Shown here piece by piece: positions 16,526 to 24,835 of a DNA stretch of 64,000 nucleotides; position 1 is the stretch's first letter, and every line of letters starts with the position of its first letter. Position numbers and translations under genes: made by a program. Origin of the DNA: Holophagaceae bacterium (GTDB lineage: Bacteria > Acidobacteriota > Holophagae > Holophagales > Holophagaceae). The stretch spans positions 248,001 through 312,000 of the forward strand of contig JADJVL010000002.1 of the NCBI GenBank assembly GCA_016710635.1. The letters are read 5' to 3'. Under the pieces are notes generated by a model, which was given only the letters and a program-made list of their open reading frames with translations, was not told where the DNA came from and did not search any database.

Positions 16526-17442
16526 GGTTCCGGGGCGGGTTTCTGCTTTTCAGGCTTGGGGTCCGGGGCCGGCAGGGTCACGTCCACCACCACGCGCCAG
16601 GGGCGGGCGGGCCTGCGGCGCCAGATGCGGAGGAAGGCCTGGGTCGAAGGGGTCTCATCCAGGTTCTGGCTCTTGCGCGTGCTGGCGAGGCCATAGGTCC
16701 AGCCCATGTCGCCGCTTTCCGCGAGGCCGCTGCCGCCGACTTCCCACAGGGAGAAACGGGGCGCCACGCCCAGGAGGGCCTCCAACTCGACCCGGGATTT
16801 CACCGGGGCCACGCCTTGGCGGTACGCGCGGATGTCCTCGTCGGCCCAGACGCGGTAGCCCTCGACGACGCCCTTGTTGCCGCAGGCGCTGGAGAAGGCG
16901 TCCTCGGCATCCAGCAGGGTCCGCAGGGCGGAGCGGGTTCCGGGCCGGGGGGCGACGGCCTGGGGGCGGAGGGCGTCCGGGGCAAGGGCGAGTTCGGGAG
17001 TCTTTGAAAGCTTCGGGTGGGGGGTCCCGATGTCGAGGAGCAGTTTCCAGTTGCCGCCGATCCGCTTCCACACGGAGACATAGTGGCCGTATAGCTTCGG
17101 GTCCACGTCCCCCGGGGCGGTAAGGCTCCAGGGCCCGGTGGTGTAGCCGAGGTCCTGGGCCGCGGAAAGGTCCGCATAGACCGGTTCCCAGACAAGCAGC
17201 CCACCGTCGTCGGGGGTGGCCTTGTGGAAGGCCCTGCCGTTCTCCGGCCGGGGCCGGAACAGCATGCCGTCTTCCGAGAGCACCGACAGGAAGGCTTCGC
17301 GGCTGCCCCGGTCCCGGGCCATGGCGGCGAAGGCGCGCTCGGTGGTGACCAGTGTCTGGAGGGCGACCCGGGGCGCGACCGGTCCCCGGGGCTTCGCGGA
17401 AGGAGCCTCGGCAAGCAGGATGGGCAGCAGACAGGCGAACAC
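16522..17442 (-). CDS. Secreted protein with two SnoaL/DUF4440-like domains
   Basis: 306 residues from a GTG at 17442, supported by GAGGT just upstream and by a short signal peptide 'VFACLLPILLAEA'. Residues 30-150 ('TTERAFAAMARDRGSREAFLSVLSEDGMLF ... YTTGPWSL ... GHYVSVWKR') follow the NTF2-like DUF4440 pattern, and residues 175-295 ('LLDAEDAFSSAC ... WTYGLAST') look like a second, diverged copy. Such domains bind small molecules or are inactive; no function is known for this arrangement. The gene overlaps the transporter start by four bases, so it belongs to the same unit. The longer in-frame reading upstream is Arg/Ser/Pro-rich and not protein-like. Confidence 0.75.
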   Translation of the reverse strand: MFACLLPILLAEAPSAKPRGPVAPRVALQTLVTTERAFAAMARDRGSREAFLSVLSEDGMLFRPRPENGRAFHKATPDDGGLLVWEPVYADLSAAQDLGYTTGPWSLTAPGDVDPKLYGHYVSVWKRIGGNWKLLLDIGTPHPKLSKTPELALAPDALRPQAVAPRPGTRSALRTLLDAEDAFSSACGNKGVVEGYRVWADEDIRAYRQGVAPVKSRVELEALLGVAPRFSLWEVGGSGLAESGDMGWTYGLASTRKSQNLDETPSTQAFLRIWRRRPARPWRVVVDVTLPAPDPKPEKQKPAPEP

Positions 17443-17557
17443 GGGGACCTCAGGGGGGACCCAATAGTGTCGCCCAAATCGAGCGGACCCGTGCGCGTGA
17501 AATCCAGGGGAGCGGCACGGGGCGCGGGGCAAGGGGATGGGACCTTGGCCCCGGCCC

Positions 17558-18640
17558 TCAGCGGGCGTAGCGGGGAGGCTCGACCTCGCCCTTCTCCACC
17601 TTGACGGCCAGGCCGGCGAGCCGCGTCTTCGCCCGGGGGTCCGTCTCCTTTTCCGCGAGCTGCTTGAGGGCCGCGACATGGGCCTGGCGCTGGGCGTCCG
17701 CCGCCGGGGCCGCCACGTCGGGCTTCACGCCCACATGCTCCCAGTTGGTCTTCGTGATGGGATTGACGGCCTTGCCCGTTGGCACGAAGGCGATGAAGCC
17801 CTCGCCGAGGGTCACGCCCCCGCCGGGATTGGCGCCGCCGCCGGTGACTTCGCCCACGAGGGTGGCGCGCTTCTGAGTCTGGAAGTCGTAGGCGCATTCC
17901 TCGCCGCCGCTGAAGGTGCGGCTGGAAGTGAGCACCCAGACGGGTTTCGCGCCGCCGTAGCGGACGCCGGGGACATTGCTGGTCCAGTACTGGCGGGTGG
18001 CGTCCTTGGGCCGGTTGTAGATGTCGTTGAGGTGCCGGCTGTCGCCCTCGTCGAAGAAATAGGAGCAGAGGTAGGCCACGGTCTCCGGGCTGCCGCCGCC
18101 ATTCTGGCGGAGGTCCAGGATGAAGGCGTCGGTGCCGCTGAGCAGGGTCATGGCCGAGCTGAGGGCCTGGCCCACGAATTCCGTGGGGCCGAAGCCGCGA
18201 AGGTCCAGCAGCCCGACATTGCCCGGCAGGATCTCCGCCTTGGCGATGCCGTAGCCCCGGCGCGCGGAGATGGCCCGGCCCTCCTCCCGCTCCTTGGCGG
18301 TGGGAGGCTTGTCGTCGTCCTCGTCCTCCTTGAACTCGGGATCGAAGCCCACGCGGAAGTGGCGGTCGTTGCCGAAGGTGCGAAGGTCCTCGCTGAGCAG
18401 GTCCATGAAGGCCTTGCGGGTCCCCGCGCCGTCATAGCCGCCCTTGGCCAGCTTGGCCTGGAGGGCGTCGCCAGTCTTCTGGGCCACCTCGGGGAACACG
18501 TAGTTCTTCGCCAGCTTGGCTGCGAGGCCCTCCACCACGGTCTTCTTCTGGGCGGAGGTCATGGGGGTGTTGAGGGCGGCGTCCGGCGCCTGGGCGCAGA
18601 GCACGGCGGCGGGCAGCAGCAGGACGAGGGCGGATCGCAT
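17558..18640 (-). CDS. Secreted S41-family (IRBP/CtpA-like) peptidase
   Basis: 360 residues with a signal peptide (MRSALVLLLPAAVLCAQA). The N-terminal helical part 'VEGLAAKLAKNYVFPEVAQK' and the core 'GNVGLLDLRGF', 'DAFILDLRQNGGG' and 'VWVLTSSRTFSGGEECAYD' match tail-specific proteases of the IRBP type; the nucleophile would be the Ser in 'TFSGGE' near residue 245. An Asp/Glu-rich insertion (EFKEDEDDDK) lies near residue 110. There is no PDZ domain, as in the IRBP branch. It is periplasmic or lipid-independent. The start has GGAG five bases upstream, and it is divergent from an Lrp-type regulator that may control it. Confidence 0.92.
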   Translation of the reverse strand: MRSALVLLLPAAVLCAQAPDAALNTPMTSAQKKTVVEGLAAKLAKNYVFPEVAQKTGDALQAKLAKGGYDGAGTRKAFMDLLSEDLRTFGNDRHFRVGFDPEFKEDEDDDKPPTAKEREEGRAISARRGYGIAKAEILPGNVGLLDLRGFGPTEFVGQALSSAMTLLSGTDAFILDLRQNGGGSPETVAYLCSYFFDEGDSRHLNDIYNRPKDATRQYWTSNVPGVRYGGAKPVWVLTSSRTFSGGEECAYDFQTQKRATLVGEVTGGGANPGGGVTLGEGFIAFVPTGKAVNPITKTNWEHVGVKPDVAAPAADAQRQAHVAALKQLAEKETDPRAKTRLAGLAVKVEKGEVEPPRYAR

Positions 18641-18648
18641 GGAATCTC

Positions 18649-18700
18649 CTAAGCGGTTAGTAGTTCCTCCAGGATCCGTCCAAAGGCCGGCGCCGCTTAG
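18649..18700. promoter_or_regulatory. Divided inverted repeat between S41 peptidase and Lrp regulator genes
   Basis: CTAAGCGG (18649-18656) and CCGCTTAG (18693-18700) are exact reverse complements separated by 36 bases in the 95-nt divergent region. Lrp-family regulators are often encoded next to their targets and bind such spaced repeats, so this is a candidate operator; binding is inference. Confidence 0.4.
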
Positions 18701-18735
18701 CTGGCAAAGGGCCGGAAGGGCGGCACAATGCCGGA

Positions 18736-19179
18736 ATGGATTCCCCGCGCCTGGACGAGCTGGACCGCCGCATCCTGGCGGAACTGCAGGCGGACGCCCG
18801 GCTGAGCCAGGCCGCCATCGCCGCCCGGGTCGGCCTGTCCCGCTCCGCCGTCCAGTCCCGCATCGCCCGGATGGAGGCCGACGGGGTCATCGCCGGCTAC
18901 ACCCTGCGCCTGGGGATCGAACGGAACCGTCCCCTGGTGCGGGCCTACCTGCTGGTGCAGGGCTCGGGCCCCAACCATGACCGGGCCGTGAAGTCGTTGG
19001 AGGCCTTCCCCGAGATCCGCATCGCCGACACGGTGAGCGGCGACACGGACCTGGTCCTGCTGCTGGAGGCCGAGCGGCTGGAGGACATCACCCGCGTGCG
19101 GGACGAGGTTGCGAAGCTGCCGGGCATCGCCGGGACGCGGACCCTGCTGGTGATGCAGGGGCGGTTTGATCGGCGCTAG
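18736..19179 (+). CDS. Lrp/AsnC-family transcription regulator
   Basis: 147 residues, normal for the family. The N-terminal winged helix-turn-helix reads 'LDELDRRILAELQADARLSQAAIAARVGLSRSAVQSRIARMEADGVIAGY' in pieces typical of Lrp, and the C-terminal part is the RAM/AsnC ligand-binding domain ('AYLLVQGSGP', 'ADTVSGDTDLVLLLEAE'). It probably binds an amino acid or small effector and forms an octamer or dimer of dimers. It is divergent from the S41 peptidase gene and convergent with the cytochrome gene. The repeat at 18649-18700 is a plausible site for it. Confidence 0.94.
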   Translation: MDSPRLDELDRRILAELQADARLSQAAIAARVGLSRSAVQSRIARMEADGVIAGYTLRLGIERNRPLVRAYLLVQGSGPNHDRAVKSLEAFPEIRIADTVSGDTDLVLLLEAERLEDITRVRDEVAKLPGIAGTRTLLVMQGRFDRR

Positions 19180-19185
19180 CGTGTC

Positions 19186-20304
19186 TCAGTTCGCCGGCAT
19201 TCTGAACAGCACGTCGTCCAGGGGCTGGCCGTGCCGTACTTCGGCGAAGGTGGTGACGCTGGCACTGTGGGGGCCGCGGGCGACGATCTTGAAGGGGACC
19301 AGCACGCCGTCCACGGGGCGGAAGTCCTGCCAGGTGGTTTCGCTGGAGGTGCGGCCCAGGGGCGTGGAGGAGAAGGAGAGCCGGCGCACCAGGAGCCCGG
19401 TGGCGGCGTCGAAGTAGAGGATCTGGCGGGACTCGTCCTTGGCCTTGGCGGCCACGGCGAAGGCTTCCTTGCCGTCCACGGCTTCGCGGCCCATGACCGT
19501 GAGGGTCGGGAAGTGGGTCTTCAGGTGCAGAGGCAGCTGCAGGTCGGCTTCCACCCGCGCCTGTGCCGCCAACTGCGGATCCGCCGGCGAAGCCTTGCCG
19601 CCCCGCAGCACCCAGCCCTGGGTGCCGTCGAAGCCCTGGTGGAAGGGACCCCGGGGCGTGATCAGCTGGCTCGCCTGCATGCCCGGGGCCTTCTGCGCCA
19701 CTTCCAGCGGCAGCACGCGGCCACCGCCCATGTCCATGCTGCCCTTCATCACGCGGGTGGAGATCTTCTCCAGGGCCTCGCGCCCGCCGGCGGCGGCGGT
19801 CCACTTGGCGAGGAGGGTGTCCAGCTCCGGCAGGTCCTTCAGCTTCGCCTCCGCGGAGGCCGGCGTCGGACGCGGCGCGCCGGGGACCATGAGAGGCGGC
19901 GTGCCTTCGGGCTTCGCGTGGCCGTTGTGGCAGGTGGCGCAGGTGACCACCGTGTCGCCCTTGAAGTGGGTCTTGTTGATGGCCCGGGTCATGAGGATCA
20001 TCTGCCGGGCGATGGTCTTGGCGGGCTGGTCGTCCTTCTCCATGGTCCAGGCCTGCTTCGCGTCCCGCACGTGGCAGTGCGCGCAGCTCACGCCCAGGGA
20101 GGCGCCCATGAAGTCCATGGCCTCGTCCAGGGCCTCGTCATCCAGGCCCTGGCCCTTGAAGACCTTCAGGTTCTTGCCGGGCTCCTTGGGCTCGGGCTTC
20201 GCGGCCCTGGGGGTGGGCTTGGCCGCGAGCTTCGGGGTCGAGTCCTGGGCGATGGCGGGGACGGACAGGAGAGCGGCGAGCAGGGCATGGAAGAGGGGAC
20301 GCAT
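19186..20304 (-). CDS. Dihaem c-type cytochrome of the photosynthetic-reaction-centre-like family
   Basis: 372 residues from an ATG at 20304 with a signal peptide 'MRPLFHALLAALLSVPAIA'. A linker precedes 'NLKVFKGQGLDDEALDEAM', then two CXXCH sites: 'CAHCH' near residue 73 and 'CATCH' near 120. This block is the reaction-centre cytochrome subunit-like domain common in non-phototrophic Acidobacteriota. Residues 170-372 are a second, beta-rich domain with 'FHQGFDGTQGWVLRGGKA', resembling LolA-like or outer-membrane lipoprotein-sorting folds that often follow this cytochrome. The protein should be periplasmic; the electron partner is unknown. The first gene upstream on the same strand, 70 nt away, encodes a PepSY-type membrane protein. 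Confidence 0.9.
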   Translation of the reverse strand: MRPLFHALLAALLSVPAIAQDSTPKLAAKPTPRAAKPEPKEPGKNLKVFKGQGLDDEALDEAMDFMGASLGVSCAHCHVRDAKQAWTMEKDDQPAKTIARQMILMTRAINKTHFKGDTVVTCATCHNGHAKPEGTPPLMVPGAPRPTPASAEAKLKDLPELDTLLAKWTAAAGGREALEKISTRVMKGSMDMGGGRVLPLEVAQKAPGMQASQLITPRGPFHQGFDGTQGWVLRGGKASPADPQLAAQARVEADLQLPLHLKTHFPTLTVMGREAVDGKEAFAVAAKAKDESRQILYFDAATGLLVRRLSFSSTPLGRTSSETTWQDFRPVDGVLVPFKIVARGPHSASVTTFAEVRHGQPLDDVLFRMPAN

Positions 20305-20374
20305 GGTGGCCTCGCGTGGATCGGATTCGGGGGATCCGCCCAACCTAGCACGGGGCCTATGCGGGGTCCTCAGC

Positions 20375-20947
20375 TCAGGCCCAGAGCCACAGCGCCACCA
20401 CCGGGATGATGATGCCGAGGCCCGTGAGCCAGGCGCCGCGGCCGGCAAGCCCCTTCCTTCCGGGCAGCATGAAGAGCCCGGTGCCTACGAGGCCCAGGAG
20501 GGCGATGGCGTAGAGGTCGGCGAGCCATGTCCAGCCCTTCTTGAGGTGGTTCAGGTGGAGCTGATTGAAGGCGCGGAGGACGGGCCGCGGGCGGGTCGCC
20601 TCCTCCAGCACCCGGCCGGTGGGAAGGTCCACCGAGACCTGGCGGCCGGGGTAGAAGAGCGTCAGCGTGTCGGCGTCGGGTTGGTGGGCGCCCTTGGGCT
20701 CCTCCAGGCCCAGCCGGGCGCGGGCCGTTTCCACGAGGACCGGAAGGTCGGCGCTCGGGTCGAGGGGTGCGATGGCGCGGTGGACGCGCTCGAGCCGGAA
20801 GTTGGGATTCCAGGCGTCGATATGGTTCACGGCGAGGCCCGAGACGGCGTAGATGAGGGTCAGGCCGGCGGCCAGGTAGCCCGTGTCCCGGTGGAGGACG
20901 CGGAACCAGACGCGCCAGGGCCTGCGGCGCGGGGACGGCTCCGTCAC
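20375..20947 (-). CDS. PepSY-associated membrane protein
   Basis: 190 residues from a GTG at 20947 that overlaps the previous stop (GTGA). It has an N-terminal helix 'GYLAAGLTLIYAVSGLAVNH' preceded by 'WFRVLHRDTG', a soluble loop with 'DADTLTLFYPGRQVSVDLPTG' and then 'LHLNHLKKGWTWLADLYAIALLGLVGTG' with a third helix near the C-terminus. This is the layout of short PepSY-TM proteins, some of which act with iron or reductase systems. No catalytic residue is recognised. It is coupled to the DUF4920 gene and lies just upstream of the cytochrome, so the three may serve a common redox or metal task. Confidence 0.8.
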   Translation of the reverse strand: MTEPSPRRRPWRVWFRVLHRDTGYLAAGLTLIYAVSGLAVNHIDAWNPNFRLERVHRAIAPLDPSADLPVLVETARARLGLEEPKGAHQPDADTLTLFYPGRQVSVDLPTGRVLEEATRPRPVLRAFNQLHLNHLKKGWTWLADLYAIALLGLVGTGLFMLPGRKGLAGRGAWLTGLGIIIPVVALWLWA

Positions 20948-21318
20948 TGGATGACGGCGCCTTCGCCCATGAGGCGGACGACGGTCTTGCCCTTCTCGTC
21001 CTTGGAGACCTGGATCACGCCCTCGGCGACGGCCTGAGAGCCCTTGGCGTCCACGGGGATGACGATGACGACATCCTCCACCTTGAAGGTGAGGGTCTCG
21101 TATTTTTTGTCGGAAGCGAGCTCCATCCAGCAACCCCGCTTCTTGCAGACGTCCACCACCATGCCGCGGACCTGCACCTTCCGGCCCTGGAAGGCCGCCG
21201 GATTGGCCAGGATGGCGGAGACGGCCGTCGCCTCCTTGAGGGCGAGGGGTTTGCCGTAGGCCTTGCCGCCGGCGAAGGCGGCCACGGCCACGAGGGAAAG
21301 GGCGAGGGTCCGGAACAT
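20944..21318 (-). CDS. Secreted DUF4920 protein
   Basis: 124 residues from an ATG at 21318, which has AGGAG eight bases upstream; another ATG six bases earlier is too close to that site. A signal peptide (MFRTLALSLVAVAAFAGG) precedes an OB-like domain with 'VQVRGMVVDVCKKRGCWMEL', the Cys-containing core of DUF4920, and ends with 'VVRLMGEGAVIQ'. DUF4920 proteins are periplasmic and of unknown role; the two Cys could bind metal or haem. It is the first gene of a coupled pair with the PepSY-type protein. Confidence 0.85.
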   Translation of the reverse strand: MFRTLALSLVAVAAFAGGKAYGKPLALKEATAVSAILANPAAFQGRKVQVRGMVVDVCKKRGCWMELASDKKYETLTFKVEDVVIVIPVDAKGSQAVAEGVIQVSKDEKGKTVVRLMGEGAVIQ

Positions 21319-21329
21319 GGGCATTCTCC

Positions 21330-22859
21330 TCAGGCAGGCTGCCAGCGCAGCACGGGCTTTCGCGCCGCCGTGGTCTCGTCCATCCTGCGCAACGGCGCCG
21401 TGACCGGGGCCTGGTGGAGAAGGTCGGGGTTCTCCTCGGCCTCCTTCGCGATCATCTTCATGGCGTGCACGAAGGCGTCCAGCTCCTCCTTGGATTCGCT
21501 TTCCGTGGGCTCGATCATCAGGGCGCCGTGGACCACCATGGGGAAGTAGATGGTGGGCGGGTGGAAGCCGTAGTCGATGAGGCGCTTGGCGATGTCCAGG
21601 GTATGGACGTCGTTCTTCGCCTGGAACTCATCGTTGAAGACGACCTCGTGCATGGTCGGGCTGGTGATGGGCAGGTGGTAGACGCCCATGAGCTCCTTGC
21701 GGATGTAGTTGGCGTTGACGATGGCGCGCAGCGTCGCCGTGCGCAGGCCGTCGCCGCCGTGGCTGTAGCAGTAGGTCAGCGCGCGGATGAGCATGCCGAA
21801 GTTGCCGAAGAAGGTGTGGACCTTGCCGATGCTCTGGGGCCGGTCCCAGTCCCAGCGGTAGGTGTGCTTCGGTACTTCACCTTCGCCGATCTTCTCCGTG
21901 TCCCGCACCACGATGGGCCGGGGCAGGAAGGGCTCCAGCGCCTTGGTGCAGGCCACCGGACCCGCGCCGGGACCGCCGCCGCCGTGGGGCGTGGACATGG
22001 TCTTGTGGAGGTTCATGTGCATGACGTCGATGCCGAAGTCCCCCGGGCGTGCCACGCCGACGAGGGCGTTCATGTTGGCGCCGTCCATGTAGACCAGGCC
22101 GCCCACGTCGTGGACGGCCTTGCAGATCTCGTCGATGCGGTGCTCGAAGATGCCGAGCGTATTGGGGTTCGTCACCATCAGCCCGGCGATCTCGTCGTGG
22201 TGCTCGGCGATGAGGCTGGTAAGGCCCTTCTTGACCTTGCCGGTGGCGGGATCCGTGACGTCCTCGAAGCTCACGGTGCCGTCGGCCCCGGAAGCCACGT
22301 CCACCACTTCGTAGCCCGCCATGGCGGCGGTCGCGGGGTTGGTGCCGTGGGCGCTGTCGGGGATGAGGATGAGGGTGCGCTTGCGGCCGTTGGCCACGTG
22401 GTAGGCGCGGATGAGCAGCACGCCCGTCAGCTCGCCGGCGGCGCCGGCGCTGGGCTGCAGGGTGACGGCGGCGAGGCCGGTGATCTCCTTCAGCCACTCC
22501 TGGAGCGTATGGATCAGCGCCAGGTTCCCCTGCACCAGGGCCTCGTCAGCCATGGGATGGGAATCGGCGAAGCCCGGCAAGCCCGCCACCTTCTCGTTGA
22601 GCCGGGGGTTGTGCTTCATGGTGCAGGAGCCGAGGGGGTACATCCCCTGGTCCATGCCGTAGTTCCACAGGCTCAGCTTGGTGAAGTGGCGGATGACCTC
22701 GGGCTCGCTGCAACTGGGCAGGGCGTCGAAGGAGGTGCGGCGCAGGTGGGCGGGCCGGGTGTCCTTGGCCGGGGGGACGTCGAGTTTCGGGAGGTCCAGG
22801 CCGATCTTGCCAGGCACGGAGCGTTCAAAGATGAGGGGTTCGCGCTGTCGCAGGTTCAT
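21330..22859 (-). CDS. gcvPB: Glycine dehydrogenase (decarboxylating) subunit 2
   Basis: 509 residues, C-terminal half of the P-protein of the glycine cleavage system. It carries the pyridoxal-phosphate lysine in 'MNLHKTMSTPHGGGGPG', with 'LQPSAGAAGELTGVLLI' and 'GVARPGDFGIDVMH' upstream of it. With subunit 1 it decarboxylates glycine and passes the aminomethyl group to lipoyl-GcvH. It starts seven bases after the stop of gcvPA, so the pair is an operon. Genes for GcvT and GcvH are not in the window. Confidence 0.97.
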   Translation of the reverse strand: MNLRQREPLIFERSVPGKIGLDLPKLDVPPAKDTRPAHLRRTSFDALPSCSEPEVIRHFTKLSLWNYGMDQGMYPLGSCTMKHNPRLNEKVAGLPGFADSHPMADEALVQGNLALIHTLQEWLKEITGLAAVTLQPSAGAAGELTGVLLIRAYHVANGRKRTLILIPDSAHGTNPATAAMAGYEVVDVASGADGTVSFEDVTDPATGKVKKGLTSLIAEHHDEIAGLMVTNPNTLGIFEHRIDEICKAVHDVGGLVYMDGANMNALVGVARPGDFGIDVMHMNLHKTMSTPHGGGGPGAGPVACTKALEPFLPRPIVVRDTEKIGEGEVPKHTYRWDWDRPQSIGKVHTFFGNFGMLIRALTYCYSHGGDGLRTATLRAIVNANYIRKELMGVYHLPITSPTMHEVVFNDEFQAKNDVHTLDIAKRLIDYGFHPPTIYFPMVVHGALMIEPTESESKEELDAFVHAMKMIAKEAEENPDLLHQAPVTAPLRRMDETTAARKPVLRWQPA

Positions 22860-22866
22860 GGGTGCC

Positions 22867-24225
22867 TCAGCCGACCACGGAGGCCACTCGGGCCAGGATT
22901 TCGATGAGGTGCTCGATCTGGTGGCGGGTGTTGATCTCCGTGGCGCACCAGAGGACGCAGTTCTTGTAGGCCTTCAGGTGGGGCGTCAGGTCCAGGCCCG
23001 GCAGGATGCCTTCGTCCATGAGGGTCTGGCGCATGGCCTTGAGGTCCCCGGTGTAGCGCAGGGGGAACTCGTTGAAGAAGGGCGTCCCGTCGTCGACGGC
23101 CTCCCAGTCCGGCAGCTCCAGCAGCCTGGAGCGCAGGAACTGGGCCTTGGCGGCGTTCTGGGCGGCGGTGCCCTTCAGGCCTTCGGGCCCCGCCAGCTGC
23201 AGCCAGATGTTGGCCCGCAGGGCGATCAGCCCCTGGTTGGAGCAGATGTTGGACGTGGCCCGGTCCCGCTTGATGTGCTGCTCCCGGGCCGTGAGGGTCA
23301 GCACATAGCCCGTGCGGCCCTCGAGATCCGTGGTCTGGCCCACCACGCGCCCGGGGATCTCCCGCTTGTGGGCGTCCTTCACCGCCAAGAAGCCCAGGAA
23401 GGGCCCGCCGAAGCTGGTCATGTTGCCGAAACTCATGGCCTCGCCGCAGGCCATGTCGGCGCCCACCTTGCCCGGGGCCTCCAGCCAGCCGAAGGCCATG
23501 GCCTCCTGCGTCACGGAAATGAGGAGGGCGCCTTTGCCATGGGCGAGGTCGGCCAAGGCCTTGATGTCTTCGACATGGCCGAGGAAGTTGGGGTAGCCCA
23601 CCAGGACGGCGGCGACGCTGTCGTCGAGCTTCGCGGCGAGGTCCACGGGATCCGTCACACCGTCTACCAGCTTCACGTCCACCAGGCTCAGCTCCTCGTG
23701 GCTGGCGAAGCCCGAGCGCAGCACTTCCCGGTAGTGGGGATGGAGGCCTTCGCTCACCAGCACCTTGGTCCGCTTGCGCTGGACGCGGACGGCCATGAGG
23801 GCGGCCTCCACGCAGGAGGTGCCGCCGTCATAGAGGCTGGCGTTGGTGACCTCGAGGCCCGTGAGGTCGCAGACGAGGGTCTGGTACTCGAAGATGTGCT
23901 GCAGGGTGCCCTGGCTGATCTCCGGCTGGTAGGGCGTGTAGGCGGTGAACCATTCCTGGCGGCTGATCTGGTGGTCCACCGCCGTGGGGCAGAAGTGGGC
24001 GTAGGCGCCGGCGCCGAGGAAGCGGGTGCGGAAGCGCTTGTTGAGGGCCGCCATGCGCTCCATGTCCCGCAGCACTTCGAGCTCCGACGAAGTGGGCGGC
24101 AGGTCCAGGGGACGCTTCATGAGCAGCCGGTCCGGAACCCCTGAAAGCAGGTCCTCCGCCACCTTCACGCCGATGGCGTTCAGGAGTTCGCGGTCTTCGC
24201 CGTCGGCCGAGGGCAGGTAGCGCAT
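22867..24225 (-). CDS. gcvPA: Glycine dehydrogenase (decarboxylating) subunit 1
   Basis: 452 residues from an ATG at 24225, with AAGGGG five bases upstream. It is the N-terminal half of the split P-protein: 'RYLPSADGEDRELLNAIGV', 'FLGAGAYAHFCPTAVDHQISRQEWFTAYTPYQPEISQGTL' in parts, and 'SLYDGGTSCVEAALMAVR' are typical. It has no lysine for the cofactor, which is supplied by subunit 2. It is first in the pair with gcvPB. A strong hairpin lies 18 bases upstream of the start; it may be a terminator of the preceding response regulator gene or a control structure. I looked for a glycine riboswitch in the upstream 175 bases and did not find one. Confidence 0.96.
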   Translation of the reverse strand: MRYLPSADGEDRELLNAIGVKVAEDLLSGVPDRLLMKRPLDLPPTSSELEVLRDMERMAALNKRFRTRFLGAGAYAHFCPTAVDHQISRQEWFTAYTPYQPEISQGTLQHIFEYQTLVCDLTGLEVTNASLYDGGTSCVEAALMAVRVQRKRTKVLVSEGLHPHYREVLRSGFASHEELSLVDVKLVDGVTDPVDLAAKLDDSVAAVLVGYPNFLGHVEDIKALADLAHGKGALLISVTQEAMAFGWLEAPGKVGADMACGEAMSFGNMTSFGGPFLGFLAVKDAHKREIPGRVVGQTTDLEGRTGYVLTLTAREQHIKRDRATSNICSNQGLIALRANIWLQLAGPEGLKGTAAQNAAKAQFLRSRLLELPDWEAVDDGTPFFNEFPLRYTGDLKAMRQTLMDEGILPGLDLTPHLKAYKNCVLWCATEINTRHQIEHLIEILARVASVVG

Positions 24226-24243
24226 GGGGACCCCTTGCAAGGA

Positions 24244-24266
24244 AAACGGCCCGTTCGGGGCCGTTT
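24244..24266 (-). terminator. Nine-pair hairpin with T run upstream of gcvPA
   Basis: AAACGGCCC and GGGCCGTTT pair perfectly around a 5-nt loop, followed on the minus strand by TTTTCC. It suits termination after the response regulator gene. Its position within the gcvPA leader would also allow conditional termination, but no alternative pairing was found. Confidence 0.6.
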
Positions 24267-24379
24267 CCAGTCTGCCACGCGCCTTGCCCCCGTCCCAGGG
24301 CGGAAGGCCAGTCCCGGCCCTGATCCGTGCTGGACATCACAGGCTGCGGACCAGTCTTAACGGATCGTCCTTGGGGGAT

Positions 24380-24398
24380 CGGCGGTCGGGGACCGCCG
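24380..24398 (-). terminator. Hairpin directly after the response regulator stop
   Basis: CGGCGGTC and GACCGCCG form an eight-pair stem with a 3-nt loop two bases after the stop codon at 24401. There is no T run, so it may stabilise the messenger end or be an incomplete terminator. Confidence 0.4.
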
Positions 24399-24400
24399 GC

Positions 24401-24766
24401 TCAGCCCTCGGCCAGGGCTTCCGCCACCGCCGCCCGCAGGGTTTCCGTGTCGATGGGCTTGCGCAGGACCTTCCGGACACCGAAGGAGAGGGCCGTGGTG
24501 TCCAGGACCAGCTCCGGGGAGGCGGTGATGGCGATGAAGGGCAGATCCGGGTGGGAGGCCTGCAGGTGGTGGATGAGGGACAGGCCGTCCAGATCCGGCA
24601 TCAGGATGTCGGAGATCACCAGATCCAGCCTTCCGGCGGGAAAGAGGAACTCCATGGACTGGCGAGGCCCCGCCGCCCAGACGACCTCGTGGCCGAGGCC
24701 TTCCAGGAGGGTGCGCACCGCCTTGGCGTCGAGGGCCGAGTCTTCGATGAGCAGCACGCGGGCCAT
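24401..24766 (-). CDS. Single-domain response regulator
   Basis: 121 residues, only a receiver domain (CheY type). The acidic pair is in 'VLLIEDS', the phospho-acceptor Asp in 'LVISDILMPDLDG' near residue 52, and the conserved Lys in 'VLRKPID' near residue 102, with Thr/Ser in 'AITAS'. No output domain follows. It has no kinase partner next to it; the neighbours are glycine cleavage and RNase PH genes. It may receive phosphate from one of the orphan kinases elsewhere in the genome. Confidence 0.9.
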   Translation of the reverse strand: MARVLLIEDSALDAKAVRTLLEGLGHEVVWAAGPRQSMEFLFPAGRLDLVISDILMPDLDGLSLIHHLQASHPDLPFIAITASPELVLDTTALSFGVRKVLRKPIDTETLRAAVAEALAEG

Positions 24767-24835
24767 GGGAGTCTCCGCCCTAGATTCTGGGACGGAAGGG
24801 GCCGTGGGGCCAAGCAAAGTCGCTGGAATTCGTCC

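Noticed and set aside
24226..24400. Glycine riboswitch upstream of gcvPA
   Set aside because: The conserved glycine aptamer core could not be found on the minus strand; only two simple hairpins are present.
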